From positions 1 through 44,023 of the forward strand of contig NZ_NFLJ01000025.1 in assembly GCF_002160865.1 (NCBI RefSeq): a DNA stretch of 44,023 bases, read 5' to 3'. Below, piece after piece: positions 18,138 through 26,898 of the stretch. The notes under the pieces are model-generated. The model worked only from the letters and a program-made list of their open reading frames with translations, searched no databases and was not told the origin of the DNA. The position numbers and the translations under genes are program-made. The first letter of the stretch is position 1. Each line of letters opens with the position of its first letter. This stretch comes from Massiliimicrobium timonense. GTDB taxonomy: Bacteria; Bacillota_I; Bacilli_A; Erysipelotrichales; Coprobacillaceae.

Positions 18138-18977
18138 ATGTTACATATACTAGAACATTCTTTACATGATTTAATACCAATGATTCCTTTTTTATTTTTA
18201 ACTTATTTATTAATGGAATACATTGAACATAAAAATAATCAGAGATTTGAAACATTTTTAATACGTGCTCAAAAATTAGGACCTTTGATTGGAAGCTTTT
18301 TAGGCATTATTCCTCAATGTGGATTTTCAGTTATTGCCAGTGGATTATATATGAACCAAAGCATCAGCTTAGGGACATTATTAGCTGTTTTTATTGCGAC
18401 AAGCGATGATGCAATTCCCATCCTGATTGCCCAGCCCCAACAATCACAGACGCTTTTAATGATTATTATTTTAAAAATCATTGTTGCGATGATAATTGGT
18501 TATCTTGTTGATGGATTGGTTCATTCCCATCATCTACGCCAAAACCATAGTCTACATGATGTTCATGAACATTGTCATGAAGAAGAACATGGTCATGGTA
18601 TTGTCTATTTAGCATTGATTCATACTGTTAAAATTTTTATCTTTGTCTTTATTGTCAACTTTGCCTTAACATGGCTGATGGAAGAAGTTGGCAGTCAGAC
18701 ATTGAATTATTTATTTGTTCATGGTTCTTTATTCCAACCCGTTTTAACAGCCTTAGCTGGATTTATTCCTAATTGTGCCGCCAGTGTTATTCTTTCTCAG
18801 CTTTATCTTGACAATGTCTTAAGTTTTGGGGCTTTATTTGCTGGATTAATGACCAGTGCAGGATTAGGTATACTCGTTTTATGGCGCATGTATGATAATA
18901 AAAAAGATATTTTGAGAATTATGTTTATTATGCTTATCAGTGCCACACTGGTGGGTATGCTTTTACAGGTATTTTAA
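18138..18977 (+). CDS. ArsP_2-type (PF11449) putative heavy-metal or manganese exporter
   Basis: A 279-aa polytopic membrane protein with two repeated halves, each carrying a PxCG/PNCAA motif: IIPQCGFSVIASGLY near 57 and FIPNCAASVILSQLY near 210. This is typical of the family annotated as putative manganese transporter or 10-TM heavy-metal exporter. A His-rich hydrophilic loop (about 130-155, including HEHCHEEEHGHG) lies between the halves and may bind metal. The start at 18138 follows GGAGG. No yybP-ykoY manganese riboswitch is seen in the short leader. Substrate is inferred from family only. Confidence 0.8.
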   Translation: MLHILEHSLHDLIPMIPFLFLTYLLMEYIEHKNNQRFETFLIRAQKLGPLIGSFLGIIPQCGFSVIASGLYMNQSISLGTLLAVFIATSDDAIPILIAQPQQSQTLLMIIILKIIVAMIIGYLVDGLVHSHHLRQNHSLHDVHEHCHEEEHGHGIVYLALIHTVKIFIFVFIVNFALTWLMEEVGSQTLNYLFVHGSLFQPVLTALAGFIPNCAASVILSQLYLDNVLSFGALFAGLMTSAGLGILVLWRMYDNKKDILRIMFIMLISATLVGMLLQVF

Positions 18978-19010
18978 AAAACGCATCATCGTGCGTTTTT
19001 TATTTTTTAT
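18976..19010. terminator. Bidirectional terminator between the metal exporter and EF-G-like genes
   Basis: 10-bp stem AAAAAACGCA/TGCGTTTTTT (18976-18985, 18992-19001) with a 6-nt loop and a T-rich tail on the plus strand. The A tract gives a T run on the other strand. It serves two convergent genes. Confidence 0.8.
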
Positions 19011-21549
19011 ATTTATTGACATCTTCCAATAAAAATTCATGACTTTGCGGTTGTTTTCTTTGAAATTCCTGAAAACCATGTTGTGCCATTGCTTCCACTT
19101 CTAAAGCCAGTTCACGTGAAGACATACGACGAGCACCTCGTCCAATCACAATAGATTGTTCTAAAGCATCCGATGTTGCGACAACAACACGATATTCACT
19201 GGCAAGTTGATGCGTCACACGTTCAATATACATATCCGCTGTCTGGGCTTCTTTTGTATAGACGACATGAACATTATGACGTTTTTCCTGATGTCCCAGA
19301 TTTTGTTTCACTTGATAAGCATCAAACACAATAATTAATACGCATTGTTTATACCCTTGATAATTTGCTAAAATATCAATCAAACGTTCACGAGCAACTG
19401 CTAAATGCGTCTTTGCAAGTTCTTTGAGTTCAGGCCACGAATGAATCACATTATATCCATCCACAAGCAGACATTCTGGTTTCATCTGTACCTGCATAGA
19501 AGCTTCATAAGCAGGTGTTCGATAATAATCATCAGCCAGGCGACGTTTCACAGGTCCATAAGTTCGTTCAAAAATAGCATCCAGTTCTTCATCTTCATTT
19601 TGATATGATTTGAATTCTTGAGATATATTCTGACTTTTTTTGCTTTTTGTATATTGATAAGGAAGATGCATATAGTTTTCAACATCCTGCCACTTGACAT
19701 AAAAACCAGCTCCATGTTGACAAAATACAGAACCTGTTGGATATTTTTGATCTGTTTCACTATCATAATGTTTGTCTTGAATGACTTCAGTAGAATTATG
19801 ACAAGGAAAATATCCCTTTAATGAACAAGTCATACGACCTTTTCCTTTTGTCAAAGCGATGATTTCCTGTTGATAATCTTGTAGACACGCAACAGGTCCT
19901 TGCCCATATAAATCAATTCTATCTCCATTGTCTTCCATTGTCACTTTTGTCTGTTTCTTTTCCATATCATAAAGAACACGACTTAAGGCTTCTTTAGGAA
20001 TTTGAATATGAATATCATAATAAGGTTCTAAAAGAATCGATTCTCCTCGCTTTAAACCATGACGAATCGCACGATAGGTTGCTTCACGAAAATCTCCACC
20101 TTCGGTATGTTTTTGATGGGCCTTTCCAGCCAGTAAAGTGATTTTCATATCTGTTACTGGTGCTCCTGTTAAAACTCCACGATGTTCAATTTCTTGAAAA
20201 TGTGTCATAATCAAACGTTGATAATGCAAGGGCAAAGTATCCGTTGAACACTGACTTTCAAAAACAAGACCACTGCCACTCTCTAATGGTTCCAGCAAGA
20301 CATGAACTTCTGCATAATGACATAAAGGTTCAAAATGTCCCACACCTTCAATTGGCTTGGCAATCGTTTCTTTGTATAAAATCTCACCATGATCAAAATG
20401 AACATCTTCATGAAATCTCTCACGAATCATATTTTGTAAAATCTCAATCTGAATTTCTCCCATTAATTGAATATAAATATCTTGTGTTTCAGGCATATAA
20501 GAAATATGTAAAGTCGGATCTTCCTGAGCTAAAATCTGTAATTTTTGCATCATCACATGTCGATCCGTTTGTGGTGATAAGACCATACGATAATTCATAT
20601 AAGGAACCATTACTGGCTGTATCGTTGTCTGATGATTGAAAGTCATACCCGGTAAAAATGCTTTTAATCCTTTCAAAGCCACAACATCTCCAGCTTTGGC
20701 TGTCATCATTAAGGTATATTTTTCACCATTATAAAGACGAATCTGATCGACTTTTTCATTTCCAATCACTTCTTTGACATGAATGGAACCACCTGTTAAT
20801 TTAACATGTGTCAAACATTGTCCTTGTTCATGAGTGACTTTAAAAACAAAACCATCTAATGTATCAGGATAAACTTTTTCTAAAGTATATTGATCTAACA
20901 TATCAAGAAATGTTTCAACCCCTTGATTTTTAAGGGCAGAGCCAAAGAAAACAGGAAAGATTTGTCTTTGTTGAATACTTTCTTGAATATGTTGAAGTGA
21001 AATCTTTTGATTTGTCATATATTCTTCTAATAATGTATCATTGACTAACGCTATATTTTCAAAAAGCTGATTTTCTGGTAAAGAAAAATCAATACAATGA
21101 TCATGATATTTTTGCGTTAATTCTAAAAGAAGTTCTTCTTGATGATAAGTTGTCTGATCCATTTTATTGACAAAAATAAACGTTGGTACATGATAATGCG
21201 CAAGTAATTGCCAAATTGTTTCACTATGTGATTGAATTCCATCCATCCCATTCACAACAATAATAGCATAATCTAATATTTGTAATGTTCTTTCCATTTC
21301 GGCTGAAAAATCAGCGTGTCCAGGTGTATCCATCAAAAGAAATTGCGTATTCTTCCACTCGAAATAAGCCTGTTTAGAAAAAATCGTAATGCCACGATGA
21401 CGTTCTTGTGCATCATAATCTAAAAAAGTATCTTGATGATCTACACGCCCTAATTGACGAATCTGCCCTGAAAGATATAACATGCATTCACAAAGCGTTG
21501 TTTTTCCAGCATCAACATGTGCTAATATACCAATCACTGTCTTTTTCAT
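19000..21549 (-). CDS. Tet(M)/EF-G-type GTPase fused to a Rae1/YacP-like NYN endonuclease domain
   Basis: An 849-aa two-part protein. Residues 1 to about 640 are an EF-G-like translational GTPase of the ribosomal-protection type: AHVDAGKTT (10-18), RGITI with T55, DTPGH (74-78) and NKMD (128-131). After a linker with the segment CQHGAGFYVKWQDVENYMHL comes a C-terminal NYN domain (about 692-835) matching Bacillus Rae1/YacP: LLVDGYNVIHSWPELKEL, YTKEAQTADMYIE and RRMSSRELALEVE. Candidate catalytic aspartates are D697, D743, D772 and D794. Rae1 cuts mRNA in the ribosomal A site; the GTPase part should bind the same site. Strong AAAGGAGG ribosome site. Tetracycline resistance is possible but not implied. 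Confidence 0.9.
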   Translation of the reverse strand: MKKTVIGILAHVDAGKTTLCECMLYLSGQIRQLGRVDHQDTFLDYDAQERHRGITIFSKQAYFEWKNTQFLLMDTPGHADFSAEMERTLQILDYAIIVVNGMDGIQSHSETIWQLLAHYHVPTFIFVNKMDQTTYHQEELLLELTQKYHDHCIDFSLPENQLFENIALVNDTLLEEYMTNQKISLQHIQESIQQRQIFPVFFGSALKNQGVETFLDMLDQYTLEKVYPDTLDGFVFKVTHEQGQCLTHVKLTGGSIHVKEVIGNEKVDQIRLYNGEKYTLMMTAKAGDVVALKGLKAFLPGMTFNHQTTIQPVMVPYMNYRMVLSPQTDRHVMMQKLQILAQEDPTLHISYMPETQDIYIQLMGEIQIEILQNMIRERFHEDVHFDHGEILYKETIAKPIEGVGHFEPLCHYAEVHVLLEPLESGSGLVFESQCSTDTLPLHYQRLIMTHFQEIEHRGVLTGAPVTDMKITLLAGKAHQKHTEGGDFREATYRAIRHGLKRGESILLEPYYDIHIQIPKEALSRVLYDMEKKQTKVTMEDNGDRIDLYGQGPVACLQDYQQEIIALTKGKGRMTCSLKGYFPCHNSTEVIQDKHYDSETDQKYPTGSVFCQHGAGFYVKWQDVENYMHLPYQYTKSKKSQNISQEFKSYQNEDEELDAIFERTYGPVKRRLADDYYRTPAYEASMQVQMKPECLLVDGYNVIHSWPELKELAKTHLAVARERLIDILANYQGYKQCVLIIVFDAYQVKQNLGHQEKRHNVHVVYTKEAQTADMYIERVTHQLASEYRVVVATSDALEQSIVIGRGARRMSSRELALEVEAMAQHGFQEFQRKQPQSHEFLLEDVNKYKK

Positions 21550-21571
21550 ATTGACCTCCTTTTAAAGAAAT

Positions 21572-21577
21572 ATTATA
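21572..21577 (-). promoter_or_regulatory. -10 element of the EF-G/Rae1 fusion gene
   Basis: A consensus TATAAT on the minus strand, 23 bp before the fusion gene's ATG. The -35 is weak. The leader would be short and carries no visible attenuator of the kind found before tet(M). Confidence 0.45.
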
Positions 21578-21620
21578 CACTATTTTTTTCGTAAATACAT
21601 CTTTTCATGTTATCAAAATA

Positions 21621-21629
21621 TGTTAAAAT
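21621..21629 (+). promoter_or_regulatory. Extended -10 promoter candidate for the 101-aa ORF
   Basis: TGTTAAAAT fits TGnTAAAAT and lies 22 bp before the start codon of the small gene. The -35 is not recognisable. Confidence 0.35.
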
Positions 21630-21650
21630 AATGACGAAAGAAGGGATATG

Positions 21651-21953
21651 ATGTTTTTAAGATTACATGTGATTATTTCCAGTGAAAAATCAGAAGATGA
21701 AAAGCTGATTAAAGATTTACTTTATCAAATCAAACCAAATCTTTCTATCTCTCCTGCCAGAGAATATGCCGGATTAAAAGACCATAGTGAATTTTACGCA
21801 ACTGGAGATATCACAGCTTCAGAAGTTCAACCATTATTAGATCAATTGAATAACGACTGGGATGGTGAACAGGATGATTGTATCTGTTATGGTTTCAATA
21901 CAAAAATGTTTCATCCTCTTGTTTATTATCTTGGATTTACTTTATTTCAGTAA
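21651..21953 (+). CDS. Uncharacterised 100-aa protein
   Basis: I do not recognise this family. The start at 21651 is preferred over the adjacent ATG at 21648 for spacing to GAAGGG. The protein is soluble and acidic, with a predicted beta-strand start (FLRLHVIISSEK), a mid region GLKDHSEFYATGDITASEVQ, and an aromatic C-terminus (CYGFNTKMFHPLVYYLGFTLF). It has its own promoter-like element and shares a strong terminator with the GH1 gene, which supports it being real. It is divergent from the EF-G/Rae1 fusion gene. Confidence 0.7.
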   Translation: MFLRLHVIISSEKSEDEKLIKDLLYQIKPNLSISPAREYAGLKDHSEFYATGDITASEVQPLLDQLNNDWDGEQDDCICYGFNTKMFHPLVYYLGFTLFQ

Positions 21954-21983
21954 AAAAGTTTTAGGCATTCCTAAAACTTTTTT
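21952..21983. terminator. Bidirectional terminator, 14-bp perfect stem
   Basis: AAAAAAGTTTTAGG (21952-21965) and its exact complement (21970-21983) flank a 4-nt loop. Each strand ends in TTTTTT. It lies between the convergent 100-aa ORF and the GH1 gene. Confidence 0.85.
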
Positions 21984-21984
21984 G

Positions 21985-23478
<1,494 letters not shown>

Positions 23479-23540
23479 TTATAATTATTGTACTCCTTTT
23501 TTGATAGAGATGATAAAAATTTCAAAAAATGAAATATATA

Positions 23541-23563
23541 TAAAAAAGCCGATACAATCGACT
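23541..23563 (-). terminator. Intrinsic terminator after the methionine aminopeptidase gene
   Basis: 7-bp stem AGTCGAT/ATCGGCT (one G-T pair, 3-nt loop) followed by TTTTTT on the minus strand, directly after the stop codon. Confidence 0.7.
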
Positions 23564-23564
23564 T

Positions 23565-24434
23565 TTACATAGATAAAATTTCCACTCCAGTTTCTGTAAT
23601 CAGTATAGTATGTTCCCATTGTGCTGATAAAGAACCATCATCAGTATATGCACTCCAGCCATTAGGGCCAATATGAATATAACGTTTTCCGGCATTAATC
23701 ATCGGCTCAATCGTAATCACCATTCCTGGAACAAGCAGTGTTGTCGGATAGTGAGGATCAAAATGAAGAACATAAGGATCTTCATGCATGGACAACCCTA
23801 CACCATGTCCACAAAATTCTCGGACAACAGAATAACCATGTTGATGCGCATGGGTTTCAATCGCCCTTCCAATATCACTAATCGTACTTTTAAAAGGACG
23901 AATAGATTCAATCCCCTTATAAAGACATTCTCTTGTCACTTCCACAAGTTGTCTGGCTTCTTCACTGACATCTCCAATCATAAACATACGAGAGGCATCC
24001 GCATAATACCCCTTATAACAAGACGTTGCATCAACATTAATAATATCTCCCTCTTTTAAAACAACCTGAGCATCAGGAATACCATGACACACTACATCAT
24101 TAATAGAAGTACAAATACTTTTAGGATACCCTTCATAATGGAGATCAGCAGACGATGCATCATGTGCTTTTAAATATTCTACAGTCATATCATCTATCTC
24201 CTGTGTTGTCATTCCAGCTCCTATATGACTTTCTATATAATCCAGCAACCCACTATTAATCACTGCAGCCTGTTTAATTCCTTCAATTTGTTTTTCATTT
24301 TTAATCATCTTATGTTGAGGAATAACATATCCCTGTCGTTTTAAATAACGTAATCTTTCATCAAATTTCTGATGACATTTTTTATATTTTTGATGACTTC
24401 CACACCAACATTCATCATTACCTAATCTTTTCAT
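23565..24434 (-). CDS. map: Type I methionine aminopeptidase with N-terminal SEC-C zinc motif
   Basis: It removes the initiator methionine from nascent proteins. The catalytic domain has the five metal ligands D135, D146, H210, E243 and E274 and the substrate histidine H117 (VCHGIP). The first 21 residues hold a SEC-C type zinc knuckle, DECWCGS followed by KKCH (C9, C11, C20, H21), as in SecA tails, likely helping ribosome contact. 289 aa is the usual size of this extended form. The ATG has AGAAGGA upstream. It is a single-gene unit with its own promoter and terminator. Confidence 0.94.
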   Translation of the reverse strand: MKRLGNDECWCGSHQKYKKCHQKFDERLRYLKRQGYVIPQHKMIKNEKQIEGIKQAAVINSGLLDYIESHIGAGMTTQEIDDMTVEYLKAHDASSADLHYEGYPKSICTSINDVVCHGIPDAQVVLKEGDIINVDATSCYKGYYADASRMFMIGDVSEEARQLVEVTRECLYKGIESIRPFKSTISDIGRAIETHAHQHGYSVVREFCGHGVGLSMHEDPYVLHFDPHYPTTLLVPGMVITIEPMINAGKRYIHIGPNGWSAYTDDGSLSAQWEHTILITETGVEILSM

Positions 24435-24445
24435 ATAATCCTTCT

Positions 24446-24467
24446 TTCGTTAAATACTACTAACGAA
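24446..24467. repeat. Inverted repeat between the map promoter and start codon
   Basis: TTCGTTA (24446-24452) and TAACGAA (24461-24467) flank 8 nt in the 5-prime leader of the map gene. It could be an operator or leader hairpin; function unknown. Confidence 0.4.
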
Positions 24468-24468
24468 T

Positions 24469-24497
24469 AGTTTAAACCTCTTTCTATCACTTGTAAA
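24469..24497 (-). promoter_or_regulatory. Promoter of the map gene
   Basis: On the minus strand -35 TTTACA (24492-24497) and -10 TAAACT (24469-24474) with a 17-bp spacer, giving a leader of about 28 nt. Confidence 0.55.
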
Positions 24498-24503
24498 CAA
24501 AAT

Positions 24504-24540
24504 CAATAAAAAAATCAGATATCATCTGATTTTTTTATTG
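24504..24540. terminator. 17-bp perfect inverted repeat, terminator-like on both strands
   Basis: CAATAAAAAAATCAGAT and its exact complement flank a 3-nt loop (24521-24523), with T7 in each strand's 3-prime arm. It stands just upstream of the map promoter, with no gene reading into it from the right, so it insulates map or is a relic of a lost gene. Confidence 0.65.
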
Positions 24541-24847
24541 CCTTAGTGTGTTAAGAGATTGATTTAATAACATGAGATAGTGAGAATCTGTTTGAAATAA
24601 GGCACTTTTTTGAGCTATTGTCAAAAAGAACTGACAAAGGATGATTGACAATAGCCATATTTATTCTAACAAAACCTATCATAATATAAATCATTTTTCT
24701 ATAAATTTTACCTTAAGATTATGTAAAACTATTATCGAAAACTCGTACATAGTAGCCACACAATGCTTTGAATTAATAAAAACGAATTATATCAAATATG
24801 CAAAGAAGTCAATAAAATTAACAGAAAATGTAAAAAAATGAAAAGTG
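24541..24847. other. Gene-poor AT-rich stretch
   Basis: About 300 bp with no coding region I can support. It holds GCCTTA/TAAGGC (24540-24545, 24598-24603) and the 11-bp inverted repeat listed separately. A 66-codon frame starting at 24641 has no spaced ribosome site and no recognisable protein character. Confidence 0.5.
24614..24655. repeat. 11-bp perfect inverted repeat with 20-bp spacer
   Basis: GCTATTGTCAA (24614-24624) and TTGACAATAGC (24645-24655). No T run follows either arm, so it is not a simple terminator. It could be an RNA stem, an operator or a mobile-element end. Confidence 0.6.
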
Positions 24848-24932
24848 TTTACAAAAAAAACACATTTGCGGTATTATTTGAGTACGTAAGATCTCGAGTT
24901 ACCCATGCGGACTCGAGATTTTTATTTTTTAA
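24848..24932 (+). ncRNA. Orphan short transcription unit: promoter plus immediate terminator
   Basis: -35 TTTACA (24848-24853), 18-bp spacer, -10 TATTAT (24872-24877), start near 24884. The predicted RNA then enters a perfect 9-bp stem ATCTCGAGT/ACTCGAGAT (24891-24899, 24911-24919) with an 11-nt loop reading TACCCATGCGG, ending in TTTTTATTTTTT. The product would be about 45 nt with no gene after it. It could be a tiny RNA or the remains of an attenuated leader. Confidence 0.45.
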
Positions 24933-25037
24933 TCAACAGATTGATATCTAAAAAAAGATATGTACACATCTAAGGCAAAAGATTATGGAAGCTGATACAA
25001 AATTAAACAATTACATAAATAAAAAAATTAACAAGGA

Positions 25038-25070
25038 GAAGCAGCCAAAATTATTAGTTAACTGCTTTTT
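25038..25070 (+). other. Weak hairpin in the gene-poor stretch
   Basis: AGCAG and CTGCT flank an A/T-rich loop and are followed by TTTTTTG, a second weak terminator-like element on the plus strand. The rest of 24933-25141 shows nothing else I can name. Confidence 0.3.
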
Positions 25071-25141
25071 TGACCCTTTAAAATCGATAAAAAACAAAAA
25101 ATCAGCAAATTTGAATACCCATTTTGATTATTTCGTTCATA

Positions 25142-25183
25142 TAAAAAAAGCGAAAAAACACTGATAAAATCAACGTTTTTCGC
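25142..25183 (-). terminator. Terminator of the tRNA-Lys gene
   Basis: On the minus strand an 8-bp stem GCGAAAAA/TTTTTCGC (25176-25183, 25150-25157) with an inner TGAT/ATCA pair is followed by TTTTTTT. It begins 12 bp after the encoded CCA. Confidence 0.75.
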
Positions 25184-25194
25184 ATTCATTCAAA

Positions 25195-25270
25195 TGGTCT
25201 CCCCGCACGGGATCGAACCGTGGACCCTCTGATTAAGAGTCAGATGCTCTGCCAGCTGAGCTACGGAGAG
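25195..25270 (-). tRNA. tRNA-Lys (anticodon CUU)
   Basis: A 76-nt cloverleaf on the minus strand. The acceptor stem CTCTCCG pairs with CGGGGAG (one G-T), discriminator A, and CCA is encoded (25195-25197). The anticodon loop CTCTTAA gives CTT (25235-25237), reading AAG. The T loop GGTTCGATCCC is standard. It has its own promoter and terminator, so it is a single-gene unit. Confidence 0.95.
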
Positions 25271-25285
25271 ATAATCGACTTATAT

Positions 25286-25314
25286 ATAATACACTAAAGC
25301 TTATAAAAAATCAA
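25286..25314 (-). promoter_or_regulatory. Promoter of tRNA-Lys
   Basis: On the minus strand -35 TTGATT (25309-25314), 17-bp spacer, -10 TATTAT (25286-25291). The start would be about 8-10 nt upstream of the mature 5-prime end. Confidence 0.7.
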
Positions 25315-25344
25315 GATATTTAAATGGAATATTTACATAATATT

Positions 25345-25353
25345 TGATATAAT
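25345..25353 (+). promoter_or_regulatory. Extended -10 promoter for the HAD-like/PAP2 operon
   Basis: TGATATAAT, a consensus extended -10 with no clear -35, 24 bp before the ATG. The same nonamer precedes the acyltransferase-glf operon on the minus strand at 37312-37320. Confidence 0.6.
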
Positions 25354-25377
25354 GTTACACATAAAGGTGGTGAAATA

Positions 25378-26898
25378 ATGTATAAGCAATCTATTCAAGA
25401 TATTCAATTAGTAATCATTCCTTTAGATGGTACTATTTTTAACCTCAATCGATATAGATATAATTACACCCACCATTTTTGTGAAAGTCATCATCTTGAT
25501 TATTCACTCGATGATTTTTATCATCACCTTTGTAATATGTATGAAATGTATAATGATACCCCAGTTGCTAAAATTATGAACGAGGGACTTTATAATGCTA
25601 AAATAGAAAGAGAAATGATGCAGTATCTTACATATAAAGGACTCAAACCTAAAGAAGGATTTTTAGAACTGACAGAATATCTTCGTCAAAAGAATATTCC
25701 TATTGCTGTAATATCGACACATCGCTATAAAGATGCTATCAAATATTTAGAAATGGCTCATTTAAAACAAAAAGTCGATTATATCATTGGTAGTGATATG
25801 GTGAGTATGCCTTTACCCGGTAAAGAAATGCTTGAAAATGTTTTACAACATTTTCAAATCAAACCTGAAAAGACTTTAGTTATTTCTTCATTTGAAGCTT
25901 TAAATAAAGCCAGTTATCAACTTCATATGAATATCCTTTTTTGTGAAGATTTAAAAGCTGCTAGTAGCTATGAAAAAGAAACATCTTATCAGACATGTCA
26001 TAATCTTTTTGATGTGTTTAATACTTTATTATTTGATAGATACAATGAAATGGATATGTATTCATCACTTCTAGGAATGCATAAACATATGTCAAAAAAA
26101 GAATTAGATTCTGTCAAAAATAAATGGGAAGAAGATTATCCAAATGATTCACAATTAAATCAAATTGTGAATCAGACTTATGCTTATCATTTAGCTCATT
26201 TGAATGAACCTGTTGTCAAAGATGGCAGTGTCTATATGCAAAAAACACGTTCCAGAAAAACTTTTCGTTTTGATGATGAAAATGAACCTGATGATACTCC
26301 TTCTAAAGAACCAGTAGAAAACCTTATTGATCAAGAAGAAAATAAAACGCAGCCTGTACAAAAATCATTTTCTTCTTTAAATTCAAAAGAAGAAGATGAA
26401 TTAACTGCATTATTATCTCAAATTAATCATAAGAAAGATACGGATGTTTTGATTGATGAAAACAATCAAGACCATATTGAAAACGAGGATGAAGATGAAT
26501 ACGATGAAGAAACATCTTTTTCATGGATTGATTTTATTTTTAATTTTATTTATATTATTGCAACTTCATTTTTAATTATTTTTGTAGGTATTATTATTTA
26601 TATAGCATTACTTCCTCAATTTGAAAATCCAAACATGTTTTTTCAGATTATTACTGTCATCTTTCAAGGATATTATACTATGATTGAATCATGTTTTAGA
26701 GTTTTCTTTAATAGCTTACATACCCTAATTCCTATCATTCCAAATTATCAAGATTACCTCATAAATAATCAAATGTTTTCTTTAGATGGCATACAACTCT
26801 TTAATATCTTTATTTTTCAAATTATCCTCATGAGTTTTATTAAAATCATTATTTATATTTTAAGGAGAGATTCTGACAATGAAAACCATTCTTCATAA
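25378..26898 (+). CDS. Membrane-anchored HAD-fold protein with lost catalytic residues
   Basis: The 506-aa protein begins with a HAD-like domain (about 8-215) in the beta-phosphoglucomutase style. Motif I, normally DxDGT, reads PLDGT, so Pro15 replaces the nucleophilic Asp. Motif II Ser113/Thr114 (VISTHRY) and motif III Lys149 (LPGKE) remain, but motif IV, normally GDS..D, reads VISSFEAL. It is therefore predicted to be a pseudo-phosphatase. A charged, low-complexity linker (about 290-380, rich in Asp/Glu) leads to three likely membrane segments (about 383-412, 420-450, 470-495). AAAGGTGG precedes the ATG. The end overlaps the PAP2 gene by 20 bp. Function unknown. Confidence 0.8.
   Translation: MYKQSIQDIQLVIIPLDGTIFNLNRYRYNYTHHFCESHHLDYSLDDFYHHLCNMYEMYNDTPVAKIMNEGLYNAKIEREMMQYLTYKGLKPKEGFLELTEYLRQKNIPIAVISTHRYKDAIKYLEMAHLKQKVDYIIGSDMVSMPLPGKEMLENVLQHFQIKPEKTLVISSFEALNKASYQLHMNILFCEDLKAASSYEKETSYQTCHNLFDVFNTLLFDRYNEMDMYSSLLGMHKHMSKKELDSVKNKWEEDYPNDSQLNQIVNQTYAYHLAHLNEPVVKDGSVYMQKTRSRKTFRFDDENEPDDTPSKEPVENLIDQEENKTQPVQKSFSSLNSKEEDELTALLSQINHKKDTDVLIDENNQDHIENEDEDEYDEETSFSWIDFIFNFIYIIATSFLIIFVGIIIYIALLPQFENPNMFFQIITVIFQGYYTMIESCFRVFFNSLHTLIPIIPNYQDYLINNQMFSLDGIQLFNIFIFQIILMSFIKIIIYILRRDSDNENHSS

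Noticed and set aside
20244-20639. A 131-codon plus-strand frame inside the EF-G/Rae1 gene
   Set aside because: It is antisense to a conserved domain and lacks start signals.
19000-21549. Calling the EF-G-like protein a tetracycline resistance gene
   Set aside because: It shares the ribosomal-protection GTPase architecture, but it is about 200 residues longer, carries a nuclease domain, and has no tet(M)-type leader peptide. Resistance cannot be claimed from sequence.
24641-24841. A 66-codon frame in the gene-poor stretch
   Set aside because: AAAGG abuts the ATG with no spacing, and the AT-rich composition explains an open frame by chance. No similarity is recognised.
25195-25270. An attachment site of an integrated element at the tRNA-Lys 3-prime end
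   Set aside because: No direct repeat of the tRNA end, no integrase and no phage genes are present nearby.
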